From Luteimonas panaciterrae (lineage in GTDB: Bacteria > Pseudomonadota > Gammaproteobacteria > Xanthomonadales > Xanthomonadaceae): DNA of 64,000 nucleotides. Numbering within the stretch: the first letter of the stretch is position 1; each line of letters opens with the position of its first letter. The position numbers were made by a program, and so were the translations under genes. The notes under the pieces were generated by a model. It was not told where the DNA came from. It was given only the letters and a program-made list of their open reading frames with translations, and did not search any database. Below, one piece after another: positions 19,189 to 29,500 of this stretch. The DNA is taken from assembly GCF_020511115.1 (NCBI RefSeq), contig NZ_JAJAVH010000007.1:434001-498000 (forward strand). The letters are read 5' to 3'.

Positions 19189-20580
19189 ATGAGTGAGACC
19201 CGCAGCGTCCTGATCGTCGACGACGAACACGATATCCGCGAGCTGCTGGTCCTGACCCTTGGCCGCATGGGGCTGCGCACCGACACCGCGCCCACGCTCG
19301 GCGTCGCACGCGAGATGCTGTCGACCGTCAGCTACGATCTCTGCCTCACCGACATGCGCCTGCCCGACGGCTCGGGCCTGGAACTGGTCAGCGAGATCAG
19401 CACCCGCTTCCCCAACACGCCGGTGGCGATGATCACCGCCTACGGCAATGTCGAAGCCGCGGTGGAAGCGCTCAAGGCCGGCGCCTTCGATTTCGTCAGC
19501 AAGCCTGTCGACATCAATGTATTGCGCGGCCTGGTGCGGCAGGCGCTCGATCTCAATCAGCGCCGCCGCGCGCAGCCGGAGGAAAGCAGCCGGCTGCTCG
19601 GCAACTCCGAAGCGATGGTCGGCCTGCGCGAAACCATCGCCAAGGTGGCGCGCAGCCAGGCGCCCGTACACATCACCGGCGAATCGGGCACCGGCAAGGA
19701 ACTGGTCGCCCGCACCATCCACGCCCAGGGCGCGCGCGCCGGCGGACCGTTCGTGCCGGTCAACTGCGGCGCGATCCCCGCCGAGCTGATGGAAAGCGAA
19801 TTCTTCGGCCACAAGAAGGGCAGCTTCACCGGCGCGCATGCCGACAAGCCCGGCCTGTTCCAGGCCGCCGACGGCGGCACCCTGTTCCTGGACGAAGTGG
19901 CCGAACTACCGCTGCCGATGCAGGTCAAGCTGCTGCGCGCGATCCAGGAGAAGACGGTGCGGCCGGTCGGTTCCTCCAGCGAAGTGCCTGTGGACGTGCG
20001 CCTGCTCTCGGCCACCCACAAGGACCTCGTCGCCCTTGTCGCCGACGGTCGCTTCCGCCACGACCTCTACTACCGCATCAACGTCATCGAACTGCACGTG
20101 CCGCCGCTGCGCGAGCGCGGCGGCGATCTTTCGCTGCTGTCGCAGGCCATCCTGCAACGCCTCGCCCAGGCGATGCAGCGGTCGGCGCCGAAACTTTCCG
20201 ACAGCGCGCTGTCTGCACTGGAAGCCTATGGCTTCCCCGGCAACGTGCGCGAACTGGAAAACATCCTCGAACGCGCCCTCGCCCTGGCCGACAACGACAC
20301 CATCAATGCGACCGACCTGCGCCTGCCGACCGTGGCCGTCGTCTCTCCGAGAAGTCCCGCGGCTGCAACGTCACCGGCCGTCGCCGCTCCGGATCCTCGC
20401 ACTCTGAGCCCGCGCGACACCGCCAGCAGCGCCCTGCCCTCCTACATCGAAGAAATCGAGCGCGCGGCCATCCAGCAGGCCCTGCAGGAAAACCGCTACA
20501 ACAAGACCAAGGCCGCCGCCGCCCTCGGCATCAGCTTCCGCGCATTGCGCTACAAGCTGAAAAAACTCGGCATCGACTGA
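19189..20580 (+). CDS. pilR: Sigma-54-dependent response regulator PilR
   Basis: Phosphorylated by PilS, activates the RpoN-dependent pilA promoter. Receiver domain 1-120 with acidic pocket Asp11/Asp12, phospho-acceptor Asp55 (CLTDMRLPDG) and Lys105; AAA+ domain with Walker A GESGTGKE (164-171), the sigma-54 contact loop GSFTGA (canonical GAFTGA, Ala to Ser), and Walker B GTLFLDEVAE; Fis-type HTH at the C-terminus (NKTKAAAALGISFRALRYKL). ATG at 19189 has AAGGTG upstream; a GTG two codons earlier is possible. Starts 108 nt after pilS. Confidence 0.94.
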   Translation: MSETRSVLIVDDEHDIRELLVLTLGRMGLRTDTAPTLGVAREMLSTVSYDLCLTDMRLPDGSGLELVSEISTRFPNTPVAMITAYGNVEAAVEALKAGAFDFVSKPVDINVLRGLVRQALDLNQRRRAQPEESSRLLGNSEAMVGLRETIAKVARSQAPVHITGESGTGKELVARTIHAQGARAGGPFVPVNCGAIPAELMESEFFGHKKGSFTGAHADKPGLFQAADGGTLFLDEVAELPLPMQVKLLRAIQEKTVRPVGSSSEVPVDVRLLSATHKDLVALVADGRFRHDLYYRINVIELHVPPLRERGGDLSLLSQAILQRLAQAMQRSAPKLSDSALSALEAYGFPGNVRELENILERALALADNDTINATDLRLPTVAVVSPRSPAAATSPAVAAPDPRTLSPRDTASSALPSYIEEIERAAIQQALQENRYNKTKAAAALGISFRALRYKLKKLGID

Positions 20581-20694
20581 CGCGACCCGTCGCGTGCACC
20601 GATAGAAACGAACGGAGGCCGTTCGATTCGCGCATCCGAATTCTCGATGTCAATCACGCTTCGCGTTTTTTTGCACGATTCAATCTGGCAAAAC

Positions 20695-20780
20695 GCGTCA
20701 CATCCGACTCCAAAAACTGACGCAGCGCGTCAATAGTGACAAAGCCTGTCGGGGTTCTTTCCGTGACTGCCCCGACAGAT
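20695..20780 (+). promoter_or_regulatory. Probable PilR-binding region upstream of pilA
   Basis: Upstream of the sigma-54 promoter lie a TGACGC-AGC-GCGTCA palindrome (20718-20732), GTGACA, and an inverted pair CTGTCGGGG (20746-20754) and CCCCGACAG (20770-20778) 15 nt apart. TGTC/GACA cores are what PilR recognises in Pseudomonas. The distance, about 30 to 115 nt upstream of the -24 box, suits an enhancer-type activator. Assignment to PilR is inference. Confidence 0.5.
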
Positions 20781-20809
20781 CGGAACCAAGATGCAAGACG
20801 TTGCCGAGT

Positions 20810-20825
20810 TGGCACGGCTCATGCT
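20810..20825 (+). promoter_or_regulatory. Sigma-54 (-24/-12) promoter of pilA
   Basis: TGGCACGGCTCATGCT matches the RpoN consensus TGGCACG-N4-TTGCW, with GG and GC exactly 12 nt apart (first G to G); only the first T of TTGC is A. The predicted start of transcription is near 20837, giving a leader of about 95 nt before the pilA ATG. This is the expected promoter type for a PilS-PilR-controlled pilin. Confidence 0.88.
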
Positions 20826-20930
20826 TACTCCCCAGCGCACGTGCTATGCGCCCGCTGACTCAACGGACGGGAATGCTGCGCATGCGGCATGTGAAGCATC
20901 CAACCACCACCTTCTGAGGGGAATACACGC

Positions 20931-21422
20931 ATGAAGAAGCAACAGGGCTTTACCCTGATCGAACTGATGATCGTCGTTGCGATCATCGCCATCCTGGCCG
21001 CGATTGCGATTCCGCAGTACCAGCGCTATGTCGTGCGTTCGCAGGTCACGCGTCTGGTCGGCGAAGTCGGCACGCTCAAGACCGCTTGGGAAGATTGCGT
21101 CAACAATGGCAAGCTCACCGTCGGCGATGGCACGGCCAACACCTGTGACTTCGCAGCTACCGGCTCCAGCATCCAGGCCGCTGGCGGCAACACGGTTGCA
21201 GGCGCTGCTCCCGCACTTGCGACCACTGGCGCCCCGGTTGCCACGATGAATGCTGACGGCACCGGCACCCTGGTCGGCACCTTCGGCAATGCCGCTTCGG
21301 CCACGCTGACTTCGCTCGGCGCCGATGTGACCTGGACCCGTGACGCAACGGGCGGCTGGACTTGCAACTCCTCCGCCAGCACCCCGGACTACGCCATCGC
21401 TTCTGGCTGTCCGAAGCCGTAA
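20931..21422 (+). CDS. pilA: Type IV major pilin PilA
   Basis: Structural subunit of the type IV pilus. Short leader MKKQQG, prepilin cleavage after Gly6, then the N-terminal helix [20 protein letters not shown] with Glu5 of the mature protein. The globular part has four cysteines: Cys56 and Cys72, and Cys145 and Cys160, the latter pair closing the C-terminal D-loop. The middle (about 75-130) is Ala/Gly/Thr-rich. Length 163. GAGGGGA precedes the ATG; sigma-54 promoter upstream and strong terminator downstream, so it is transcribed alone, as expected for an abundant pilin. Confidence 0.95.
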   Translation: MKKQQGFTLIELMIVVAIIAILAAIAIPQYQRYVVRSQVTRLVGEVGTLKTAWEDCVNNGKLTVGDGTANTCDFAATGSSIQAAGGNTVAGAAPALATTGAPVATMNADGTGTLVGTFGNAASATLTSLGADVTWTRDATGGWTCNSSASTPDYAIASGCPKP

Positions 21423-21474
21423 TTCTCCATCCTGGACAAGCCTGAAAGGGCTTTCGGCACGGATGCTGTAGCAC

Positions 21475-21505
21475 AAAAAGCCCCGCCACACGGCGGGGCT
21501 TTTTT
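21475..21505 (+). terminator. Rho-independent terminator of pilA
   Basis: GCCCCGCC (21480-21487), loop ACAC, GGCGGGGC (21492-21499), then six T. Five A residues before the stem pair with the T run. Located 53 nt after the pilA stop, it separates pilin transcription from pilB. Confidence 0.95.
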
Positions 21506-21600
21506 CGTCTCACGTTCCTAGAATTTCTCCACATGCCATGTGAATGCTCCCTTCCTCAGATTGCGGTAAAGTCACCGCATAGGGGAACGGGTCAAACGAT

Positions 21601-23325
21601 ATGAACGCAGTCCCGACAGCCAATCTCGTCGGCATCACCGGCATCGCCAGAAGGCTCGTGCTGGACGGTGTCCTGGACGAAGCCACAGCGCGCAATGCGC
21701 TCGACACGGCAACTCGCGAACGCAAGCAGATTGCGGCCTATCTTCGTGAAAACAAACTCGTCACGGCAGCACAGATGGCGGCGGCGAACTCCATCGAGTT
21801 CGGGATGCCGGTCTTCGATCCCGCCGCGATGGACGAAAGCCAGCATGCCCTCAAGCTGGTCCGGGAAGATCTTCTGCAAAAGCATGGCGTGCTGCCGTTG
21901 TTCAAGCGCGGCAACAAGCTCTTCGTCGGCACATCCGACCCCAGCGATCACCACGCACTGGACGAGATCAAGTTCCACACCAATCTCACGGTGGAACCCA
22001 TCCTGGTCGATGAGGAAATCCTTCGTCGCACCACCGAGCGCTGGATGGAAAGCGGCGACATGCTCGGGGATGCGCTCAACGACAACAGTGGGCTCGATCC
22101 GCTCGACATCGGCACCGGCGATGATCTCGATACCGATGCCAACATCGACGTCAAGGGCGACGACGCACCTGTCGTGAAGTTCGTCAACAAAGTGCTGGTG
22201 GATGCGATCCGCCGCGGTGCTTCCGACATCCACTTCGAGCCTTACGAGAACGACTATCGCGTCCGTCTTCGTATCGACGGCCTGCTCAAGCAGGTGGTGA
22301 AGATTCCGGTCAAGCTCAATCCGCGCATCACCGCGCGCCTGAAGGTCATGGCGCAACTGGACATCGCCGAGAAGCGCGTCCCGCAAGATGGTCGTATCAA
22401 GCTGCGAATCAGCAAGACGCGACAGATCGACTTCCGTGTCAGCACACTCCCCACGTTGTTCGGTGAGAAAGTGGTGCTGCGTATTCTCGACGGTGGCGCG
22501 GCCAAGCTCGGCATCGACAAACTCGGCTATGAGCCGGAGCAGAAACAGTTGTTCGTCGAAGCGGTAACCAAGCCCTATGGCATGGTGCTGGTCACGGGCC
22601 CGACCGGTTCGGGCAAGACAGTGTCGCTGTACACCGCACTGAACCTTCTCAATGACGATCAACGCAATATCTCCACGGTCGAGGACCCGGTCGAAATCCG
22701 CGTCCCTGGCATCAACCAGGTGCAGATGAACATCAAGCGCGGCATGACGTTCGCCGCCGCCCTGCGTAGCTTTCTGCGTCAGGACCCCGACGTGATCATG
22801 GTCGGCGAGATCCGTGATCTGGAAACCGCCGAGATCGCTGTCAAGGCCGCGCAAACCGGTCACATGGTGCTGTCGACCCTGCACACCAACGACGCACCGC
22901 AAACCATTGCGCGCCTGATGAACATGGGTGTGGCCCCCTACAACATCACAAGCTCTGTCACGCTGGTGATTGCCCAACGCCTAGCGCGCCGTCTGTGCAA
23001 CAACTGCAAGCGCCCAATCGAGTTGCCAGGCCATGCCCTACTGGCCGAAGGCTTCACCGATGAAGAAATCCAAGAGGGCATCGAACTCTTCGAAGCCGCG
23101 GGCTGCAATGAATGCACCGAAGGCTACAAGGGTCGCGTCGGCATCTATCAGGTGATGCCGATGAGCGAACAGATCCAGACGATCGTGCTGCAAGGGGGCA
23201 GCGTGCTGCAGATCGCCGAGGCCGCCGCTGCCGCGGGCGTGCGCGACCTGCGCCGATCCGCGCTGGACAAGATCAAGGCAGGCGTCACCAGCCTCGCGGA
23301 GATCAACCGCGTCACCAAGGACTGA
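21601..23325 (+). CDS. pilB: Type IV pilus extension ATPase PilB
   Basis: Hexameric ATPase that drives pilus extension from the cytoplasmic side. N-terminal MshEN-type domain (about 1-150, with an acidic linker DPLDIGTGDDLDTDANID), then the core with Walker A GPTGSGKT at 333-340, Asp box TVEDPVE, Walker B VIMVGEIRD (398-406) and the His box STLHTNDA. The zinc-binding tetracysteine is complete: Cys466, Cys469, Cys502, Cys505. Length 574 is normal. A small TGCGGT/ACCGCA stem (21562-21579) lies just before the AGGGGAA ribosome site, so translation could be structure-controlled. Confidence 0.95.
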   Translation: MNAVPTANLVGITGIARRLVLDGVLDEATARNALDTATRERKQIAAYLRENKLVTAAQMAAANSIEFGMPVFDPAAMDESQHALKLVREDLLQKHGVLPLFKRGNKLFVGTSDPSDHHALDEIKFHTNLTVEPILVDEEILRRTTERWMESGDMLGDALNDNSGLDPLDIGTGDDLDTDANIDVKGDDAPVVKFVNKVLVDAIRRGASDIHFEPYENDYRVRLRIDGLLKQVVKIPVKLNPRITARLKVMAQLDIAEKRVPQDGRIKLRISKTRQIDFRVSTLPTLFGEKVVLRILDGGAAKLGIDKLGYEPEQKQLFVEAVTKPYGMVLVTGPTGSGKTVSLYTALNLLNDDQRNISTVEDPVEIRVPGINQVQMNIKRGMTFAAALRSFLRQDPDVIMVGEIRDLETAEIAVKAAQTGHMVLSTLHTNDAPQTIARLMNMGVAPYNITSSVTLVIAQRLARRLCNNCKRPIELPGHALLAEGFTDEEIQEGIELFEAAGCNECTEGYKGRVGIYQVMPMSEQIQTIVLQGGSVLQIAEAAAAAGVRDLRRSALDKIKAGVTSLAEINRVTKD

Positions 23326-23467
23326 CCGAATGCGTCACATGGGGACGACGCTTCGTATCAATCCATGCCAGCCGTCACATTCGCATCCATCAATCGCAAC
23401 CGTAACCCGCTACTATTGAGGAATATCGAAATCCAGCGCACGGACGCCGGACCAGGGGAATCCAAGC

Positions 23468-24727
23468 ATGGCTGTAACTCGTAGCGTCGCCAAGACCGCC
23501 GCGCCTGCACGTCAGGGCGTCAACCTCAACACGTTCGTCTGGCAAGGCACCGACAAGCGCGGCGTCAAGATGAAGGGCGAACAGGCGTCGAAGAGCGCCA
23601 ACCTGCTGCGCGCCGAACTGCGCCGACAGGGCATCACGCCGACGGTGGTCAAACCCAAGAGCAAGCCGCTCTTCGGTGGCACGGGCAAAAAGATCAAGTC
23701 GAGAGACATCGCGATCTTCAGTCGCCAGATCGCCACGATGATGAAATCGGGCGTACCGATCGTGCAGGCTTTGGAGATTATTGCCAACGGCAATAAGAAC
23801 CCGAAGATGCAGACGATGGTGAACACTCTTCGCACGGACATCGAGAACGGATCCTCGATCAGCGAAGCGATGGCCAAGCATCCGGTGCAGTTCGACGAGC
23901 TATATCGCAACCTCGTGCGCGCGGGCGAATCTTCGGGCGTGCTGGAAACGGTGCTCGACACCATCGCCACCTACAAGGAAAACATCGAAACACTGAAGGG
24001 CAAAATCAAGAAGGCCCTGTTCTATCCCGCGATGGTGATCGCAGTGGCGCTGCTTGTAACCGCGATCCTGCTGATCTACGTCGTGCCAACCTTCGAGGAA
24101 GTGTTCCAGAGCTTCGGTGCGGAATTGCCAGCCTTCACCCAGATGATCGTCGGAATCTCGCGATTCATGGTGAGCTGGTGGTGGCTGCTCCTCCTCATCA
24201 TCGCTGGCGGTATCGTTACAGGTATCTACTTTTTCAAACGATCGCCTGCATTCCAGCACGCCGTTGACCGCGCAATCCTCAAGGTGCCTGTGATTGGCGC
24301 GATCATGCACAACAGTGCCATCGCCCGCTTCGCACGCACGCTGGCAGTGACATTCAAAGCTGGCGTTCCGCTGGTCGAGGCACTGGAATCTGTGGCCGGC
24401 GCCACCGGCAACACCGTTTACGAACAAGCCGTGCTACGGATGCGCGATGACGTCGCCGTCGGTTATCAAGTCAACATGGCGATGAAACAGACCAACCTCT
24501 TCCCGCATATGGTCGTGCAGATGGCTGCCATCGGCGAAGAGGCCGGCGCCCTCGACACCATGCTGTTCAAGGTGGCCGAGTTCTACGAACAGGAAGTCAA
24601 CAATGCGGTGGATGCGCTGGCCAGCCTGATCGAACCACTGATCATGGTCTTCATCGGCGTGATCGTCGGTGGGTTGGTGATCGGCATGTATCTGCCCATC
24701 TTCAAGCTCGCGTCGGTTGTCGGATAA
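23468..24727 (+). CDS. pilC: Type IV pilus inner membrane platform protein PilC
   Basis: Polytopic platform that couples PilB and PilT ATPases to pilin. Two T2SSF domains: about residues 85-205 (RQIATMMKSGVPIVQALEI) and 285-410 (ARTLAVTFKAGVPLVEALE), each preceding membrane helices (MVIAVALLVTAILLIYVV; WWWLLLLIIAGGIVTGIYFF; LIMVFIGVIVGGLVIGMYLP). An N-terminal 20-residue Ala-rich extension precedes FVWQGTDKRG. Length 419. AGGGGAA precedes the ATG by about 7 nt. Lies 142 nt after pilB. Confidence 0.95.
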   Translation: MAVTRSVAKTAAPARQGVNLNTFVWQGTDKRGVKMKGEQASKSANLLRAELRRQGITPTVVKPKSKPLFGGTGKKIKSRDIAIFSRQIATMMKSGVPIVQALEIIANGNKNPKMQTMVNTLRTDIENGSSISEAMAKHPVQFDELYRNLVRAGESSGVLETVLDTIATYKENIETLKGKIKKALFYPAMVIAVALLVTAILLIYVVPTFEEVFQSFGAELPAFTQMIVGISRFMVSWWWLLLLIIAGGIVTGIYFFKRSPAFQHAVDRAILKVPVIGAIMHNSAIARFARTLAVTFKAGVPLVEALESVAGATGNTVYEQAVLRMRDDVAVGYQVNMAMKQTNLFPHMVVQMAAIGEEAGALDTMLFKVAEFYEQEVNNAVDALASLIEPLIMVFIGVIVGGLVIGMYLPIFKLASVVG

Positions 24728-24751
24728 AAGACGCGCCCGACTCCATCTTTC

Positions 24752-24794
24752 TTGCCATCTGCCGCAGCCGCAAGCGCGCGGCTGCGGTTGGCAA
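24752..24794 (+). other. Long hairpin after pilC
   Basis: TTGCCA (24752-24757) and CCGCAGCCGC (24762-24771) pair with GCGGCTGCGG (24778-24787) and TGGCAA (24789-24794). It sits 24 nt after the pilC stop. There is no T run, so it is either a weak terminator or an mRNA 3'-end stabiliser separating pilC from pilD. Confidence 0.5.
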
Positions 24795-24947
24795 CTGAAT
24801 CCCCTCTCACTCACGCCTCGACGCGGCGGGTTTTCAACGGCCCAACGGCTGGTCATCCAGTGACTTTTACTGCCCAGGCACTTAAAGTCGCCGGATTCCT
24901 TTCCCGCACCCGCGATCGCTGCCAGCGGAAGCACCCGAACTCCCAGA

Positions 24948-25808
24948 ATGGCATTCCTCGACCAAAACCCCGCTCTCGGCTATCCCGCCGCGGCCTGTCT
25001 GGGACTGGCGCTGGGCAGCTTCCTCAACGTCGTGATCCTGCGCCTGCCCAAGCGGCTGGAATGGCAGTGGAAGAACGATAGCCGCGAGATCCTCGGCGAA
25101 CCCGAACTCTACGACCCGCCGCCACCCGGCATCGTCGTGGAGCGTTCGCATTGCCCGCATTGCGGTCATCAGCTGTCGTGGTACGAGAACATCCCCGTCG
25201 TCAGCTATCTGGTGCTGCGCGGCCGTTGCCGCAACTGCAAGACCCCCATCTCGCTGCAGTACCCGCTGGTGGAACTGCTGACGATGCTGCTGGTGCTGGC
25301 CTGCGTCTGGCAGTGGGGTTTCGGCTGGCAGGGCTTCGGCGCGATCGTGCTGACCTGCTTCCTGATCGCCCTGACCGGCATCGACCTGCGCACCCAGCTC
25401 TTGCCCGACCAGCTCACCCTGCCGCTGATGTGGCTGGGCCTGATCGGCAACATCGACAACCTCTACATACCCGCGAAGCCGGCGCTGGTCGGCGCGATCA
25501 TCGGCTATCTCAGCCTGTGGACCGTCTGGTGGCTGTTCAAACAGATCACCGGCAAGGAAGGCATGGGCCATGGCGACTTCAAACTGCTCGCCGCCATTGG
25601 CGCCTGGGTCGGCCTGAAGGGCATCCTGCCGACCATCCTGATCTCCTCCCTGGTCGGCGCCATCATCGGCTCCATCTGGCTGGCCGCCAAAGGCCGCGAT
25701 CGCGCCACACCGATCCCGTTCGGTCCCTACCTCGCCATCGCCGGCTGGATCGTGTTCATGTGGGGCGAACCGATCATCGCCGCGTACATGAGCTACGTGA
25801 AACCATAG
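24948..25808 (+). CDS. pilD: Prepilin peptidase / N-methyltransferase PilD
   Basis: Inner-membrane aspartyl protease that cleaves PilA after Gly6 and methylates the new N-terminus; it also serves type II secretion pseudopilins. The N-terminal methyltransferase domain has the zinc cysteines Cys69, Cys72, Cys94 and Cys97 (HCPHCG, RCRNCK). Catalytic Asp146 is in LTGIDLRTQ and Asp210 in the GMGHGDFKLL motif (GxGD type). About eight membrane helices. Length 286. ATG at 24948, 220 nt after pilC, so it may have its own promoter. Confidence 0.95.
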   Translation: MAFLDQNPALGYPAAACLGLALGSFLNVVILRLPKRLEWQWKNDSREILGEPELYDPPPPGIVVERSHCPHCGHQLSWYENIPVVSYLVLRGRCRNCKTPISLQYPLVELLTMLLVLACVWQWGFGWQGFGAIVLTCFLIALTGIDLRTQLLPDQLTLPLMWLGLIGNIDNLYIPAKPALVGAIIGYLSLWTVWWLFKQITGKEGMGHGDFKLLAAIGAWVGLKGILPTILISSLVGAIIGSIWLAAKGRDRATPIPFGPYLAIAGWIVFMWGEPIIAAYMSYVKP

Positions 25809-25845
25809 TCGCGCTCTTCATGGCATTTCGGGCGAGAATGCGCCC

Positions 25846-26454
25846 ATGGCCGATTTCGTGGTGGGACTGACCGGCGGCATCGCCTCCGGGAAAAGCGAAG
25901 TGTCGCGGCGTTTCGAGGCGCTGGGCATCGTTGTTGCTGACGCCGACATCGCAGCTCGTGAGGCGGTGGCGCCTGGCAGCAAAGGCTTGGCCGAAGTTAC
26001 AGCCGCTTTCGGCACGGAAGTGTTGGACTCCAGTGGAGCGCTTGACCGTGCAGCAATGCGTCGCCGTGTCTTTGCCGATGTAACGGCTCGTCGTCGACTG
26101 GAAGCCATTATCCACCCGCGCGTGCGCGCCACCCTGCAAGCCGTTTGCGTCGCCGCCACCAGCCCTTATGCGATCGTTGCGATCCCACTGCTCACTGAGG
26201 GCGGAGGCCGCGATTCCTATCCCTGGCTGCAGCGGATACTTGTCGTTGACACTTCCACTGCCATGCAACACGAACGCCTGCTGCAGCGTGACGGCATCGA
26301 CAGCGCCCTCGCCACTGAGATGATCGCCGCGCAGGCGACGCGCGAACAACGCTTGGCGATAGCCGATGACGTCATCATCAACGACGGGGATTTATCGGCA
26401 CTGGATGTTCGTATCGCTGCACTTGACGCCAGATACCGTCGGCTGGCCCACTGA
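25846..26454 (+). CDS. coaE: Dephospho-CoA kinase
   Basis: Phosphorylates the 3'-OH of dephospho-CoA, the final step in coenzyme A synthesis. P-loop GGIASGKS at residues 10-17, substrate motif VVDADIAAREAV, and the lid region around RLLQRDGIDSA. Length 202. Lies 37 nt after pilD, the usual pilD-coaE pairing in gammaproteobacteria. Base use is slightly less GC-rich than in pilD. Confidence 0.95.
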   Translation: MADFVVGLTGGIASGKSEVSRRFEALGIVVADADIAAREAVAPGSKGLAEVTAAFGTEVLDSSGALDRAAMRRRVFADVTARRRLEAIIHPRVRATLQAVCVAATSPYAIVAIPLLTEGGGRDSYPWLQRILVVDTSTAMQHERLLQRDGIDSALATEMIAAQATREQRLAIADDVIINDGDLSALDVRIAALDARYRRLAH

Positions 26455-26531
26455 TCCATTCATGTTTGTCAAAGCAATGCCTATATCTTGATGCGCACAT
26501 TGCATTGACTCCATTCTTAGAAGGACTTCCA

Positions 26532-26558
26532 ATGAAGATATCCGCCGGCGCGGAGTGA
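26532..26558 (+). CDS. Possible 8-codon leader ORF before the RHS gene
   Basis: ATG AAG ATA TCC GCC GGC GCG GAG TGA encodes MKISAGAE, with AAGGA about 6 nt upstream. It ends 26 nt before the RHS start codon. Such a short frame may be chance or a translated leader; no run of regulatory codons supports attenuation. Confidence 0.2.
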   Translation: MKISAGAE

Positions 26559-26584
26559 GCAGCCGGTATTTCCAGGGGATAGGA

Positions 26585-29500
26585 ATGTCTACGTTATCTG
26601 CTTCCGAAGATGCAGAAAAGCAGCTTTTAAGCCTTTCTTACAACGAGACTACGCCCTCTCGCAACAAACAGAAACATCCACGCCATCGGCCTTGGTGGTT
26701 ATTCGTATTGGCATGGGCCGTGCTGGGCTCTTTTTTGCCCTCGGCGTCCGCTGAGTACGTTGAGGAAAAAGTTTTCTGCTATGGCTCGCAATGCTTCGAA
26801 TCGCTACCGCAAGCTGAAGCAGTTATGCGGTCGGACTCCGTTTATGGCGATCTTCTCTATTTGGACCAAACCTACGTCTCGTCCAGGTCAAGCACATACG
26901 CGACGCTCACTTACAAATACAAAGTTAGAGACCAGATTCCGGAAGTCATGTATCAGCCTGGGTACAACCCAAATGGCTGGAATACCGCTTGTCCGAAGAA
27001 CAACGATCCTTACCACCCTCTGCATTGCGCCTCTGAATCCGGCGCCTACGACGAAATCATCAAATATTGGACACAGGCCTTTCCAACATGCCAAATGCTG
27101 GAACATTCCCTGATCGGTGCATATCAAGATCCATACAATTCGATCGCATCTGTTTCCAATGGCGACGGTAGTTATCACGGGGAGATCAGATTTGGATCCA
27201 AGAGAGTTCGTCGGGTCATGCAATGTCCTGGACAAAGCGGGCCCAATATCTCTGAAAGCGACTCCATATCAAAAAACATAAGCTTCAGATGTGCTAGTAA
27301 TTTCTCACCAATTACGGATGGAACTAACGCACCACCAAATGTAAGCGTCCCCTATCTCTGTAGAGCTTCGGGCCCATTCCCAAGCATCACCGGCAGGCTG
27401 AAGCAAGTCGCTTCCTGCCCCGCCAACTCCCAGCCCTGCCATCCGTCTACAACCGACAAGTCGCGCACCGAGATTGACTTTGAGTTCGCAGGAAGGCCAT
27501 TTGCCCGCTATTACCATTCCTTAAAGCAAGTCGTCGACAAAACCGGATTCCCTGCTGGTTGGACGCATACCTATTCCGAGCGCCGCATTGACTCCAGCTG
27601 GATAAATACTTCCGACGGTTATTATGAATCTTTGACATCCCTCGGCAACGATCGCTACCGCCTCGACAACTCCAACGATCGAATTCTTGAGAAAGTCACT
27701 GACGGAACCGCCTCCTATCGCATTGTCTCCGCCAATGGAGAGATTCGATACTTCGGGAGCACTGGCCTATTGCTGAGGATTCAGAATCCTAGCGACCCGA
27801 GCCGCGACGTCACGCTGGTCTATAACAATGATGTTCCTGGGGAAGAGTTCATTGATCATATCGTTGATTCGAAGGGTCGCACGCTTGACTTCAAGTACGA
27901 AATTCCAGGCCTCCTAACCAAGGCCGTCCTGCCGGATGGAACTACTGTTACGTACGTGTATGATTCCTACGACAACCTCGTCGCAGTGGACTATGGCGAC
28001 GGAGTTCGCAAAGAATACTTCTATCATGAGTCTGGATTGGCTGATCCGGTTTTTCGGAACCATCTGACAGGCATTGCCTATGAAGACGGACAGCGCTACG
28101 CCTCATTCGGCTACGACAATACAGGACGAGTCAAGTCAAGCCAGTTGCATGGTCCAAATGGTTATGTCGAACAGACGACACTGAGTTACGACACCGCTGA
28201 CAAGGTCAGCGCAATCACGCCTTCAGGAAGTACGCGCACCTATACAATTCAACCGGGCATCTATCGTCGTCCGTTGAGTATCACTGGCGGCCCCGATGCT
28301 GTGACAAATACCTACGAGACAGATGGCCGCGTCAAGACACGCACATATGCGAACGGGGCGACCTCAAGCTTTACTTATCAGCCCGCCTATCAATCCGGCA
28401 CCACGGAAGCCGTAGGCACAATCTCCGAACGCAAAACGACCGTCACGCGAGATGCCGGAAATCGGCTCACGCGAAGGGAACTCTATGGCCTGCAAAACGG
28501 CGTACAGACCCTACAGCAAGTCGAACTGAGAACCTACGATACGAACGGCCGGGAAACTGCTTCTTGTCTAGTCGACCCGGCCATTTCTGGCGCAGCCAGC
28601 TACGTCTGCGGATCCCAAGCCAACGCCCCCAACGGGGTTCGCCAAACTCGGACGACCTATTGCGAAGCAGCCGACATCAGTGCCGGCACATGCCCGATCG
28701 CTGGCTTGGTAACCGCTGTCGACGGCCCACGAATCGATGTGGCAGATATCACCACCTACACCTACTACGCCAGCGACTCCCCGGACTGCGCCACTGCCCC
28801 CACTACATGCCAGTACCGCAAAGGCGATCTGTGGAAAGTCACCAATGCCCTCAACCATGCCACCGAAACGCTGCGCTACGACAGCGCCGGTCGGCCTCTG
28901 TCGGTGAAAGATGTCAACGGCGTCGTGACTGACCTTGAGTATCACCCCCGTGGCTGGCTGACTGCACGCAAGGTGCGTGGCACGGACGAAGCTTCCGAAG
29001 ACGATGATCTGATCACCCGTATCGAATATTGGCCAACCGGCCTGATCAAGCAGGTCACACAACCTGACAGCACATCCATCAAATATACATATGATGCAGC
29101 CCGACGGTTGACAGACATTACCGACAACGCCGGCAATACGATCCACTACACGCTCGATAATGCCGGTAATCGCATCCAAGAAGATACCAAGGATGCTGGT
29201 GGCACACTCCGCCGCACTTTGTCGCGCATCTACAACCAGCTGAACCAGCTGCAGATTGCCAAGGATGCCGACAATCACGCGACTGGTTTTACTTACGATG
29301 CCAACGGCAACCCTGACACCACTACCGATGCGTTAAGCCGCCTCACAGACAATGATCATGATCCGCTGAATCGGCTTACGCGCACACTGCAAGATGTGGG
29401 CGGTATCAACGCAGAGACTAAGTTTGCCTACAGTGCTCTTGACAACCTCACCAAAGTCACCGACCCGAAAGGTCTAGAGACTGCCTACACCTATAACGGC

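Noticed and set aside
21592..22977. A 461-codon antisense frame across pilB
   Set aside because: Shadow of the pilB coding strand; no recognisable domain or ribosome site.
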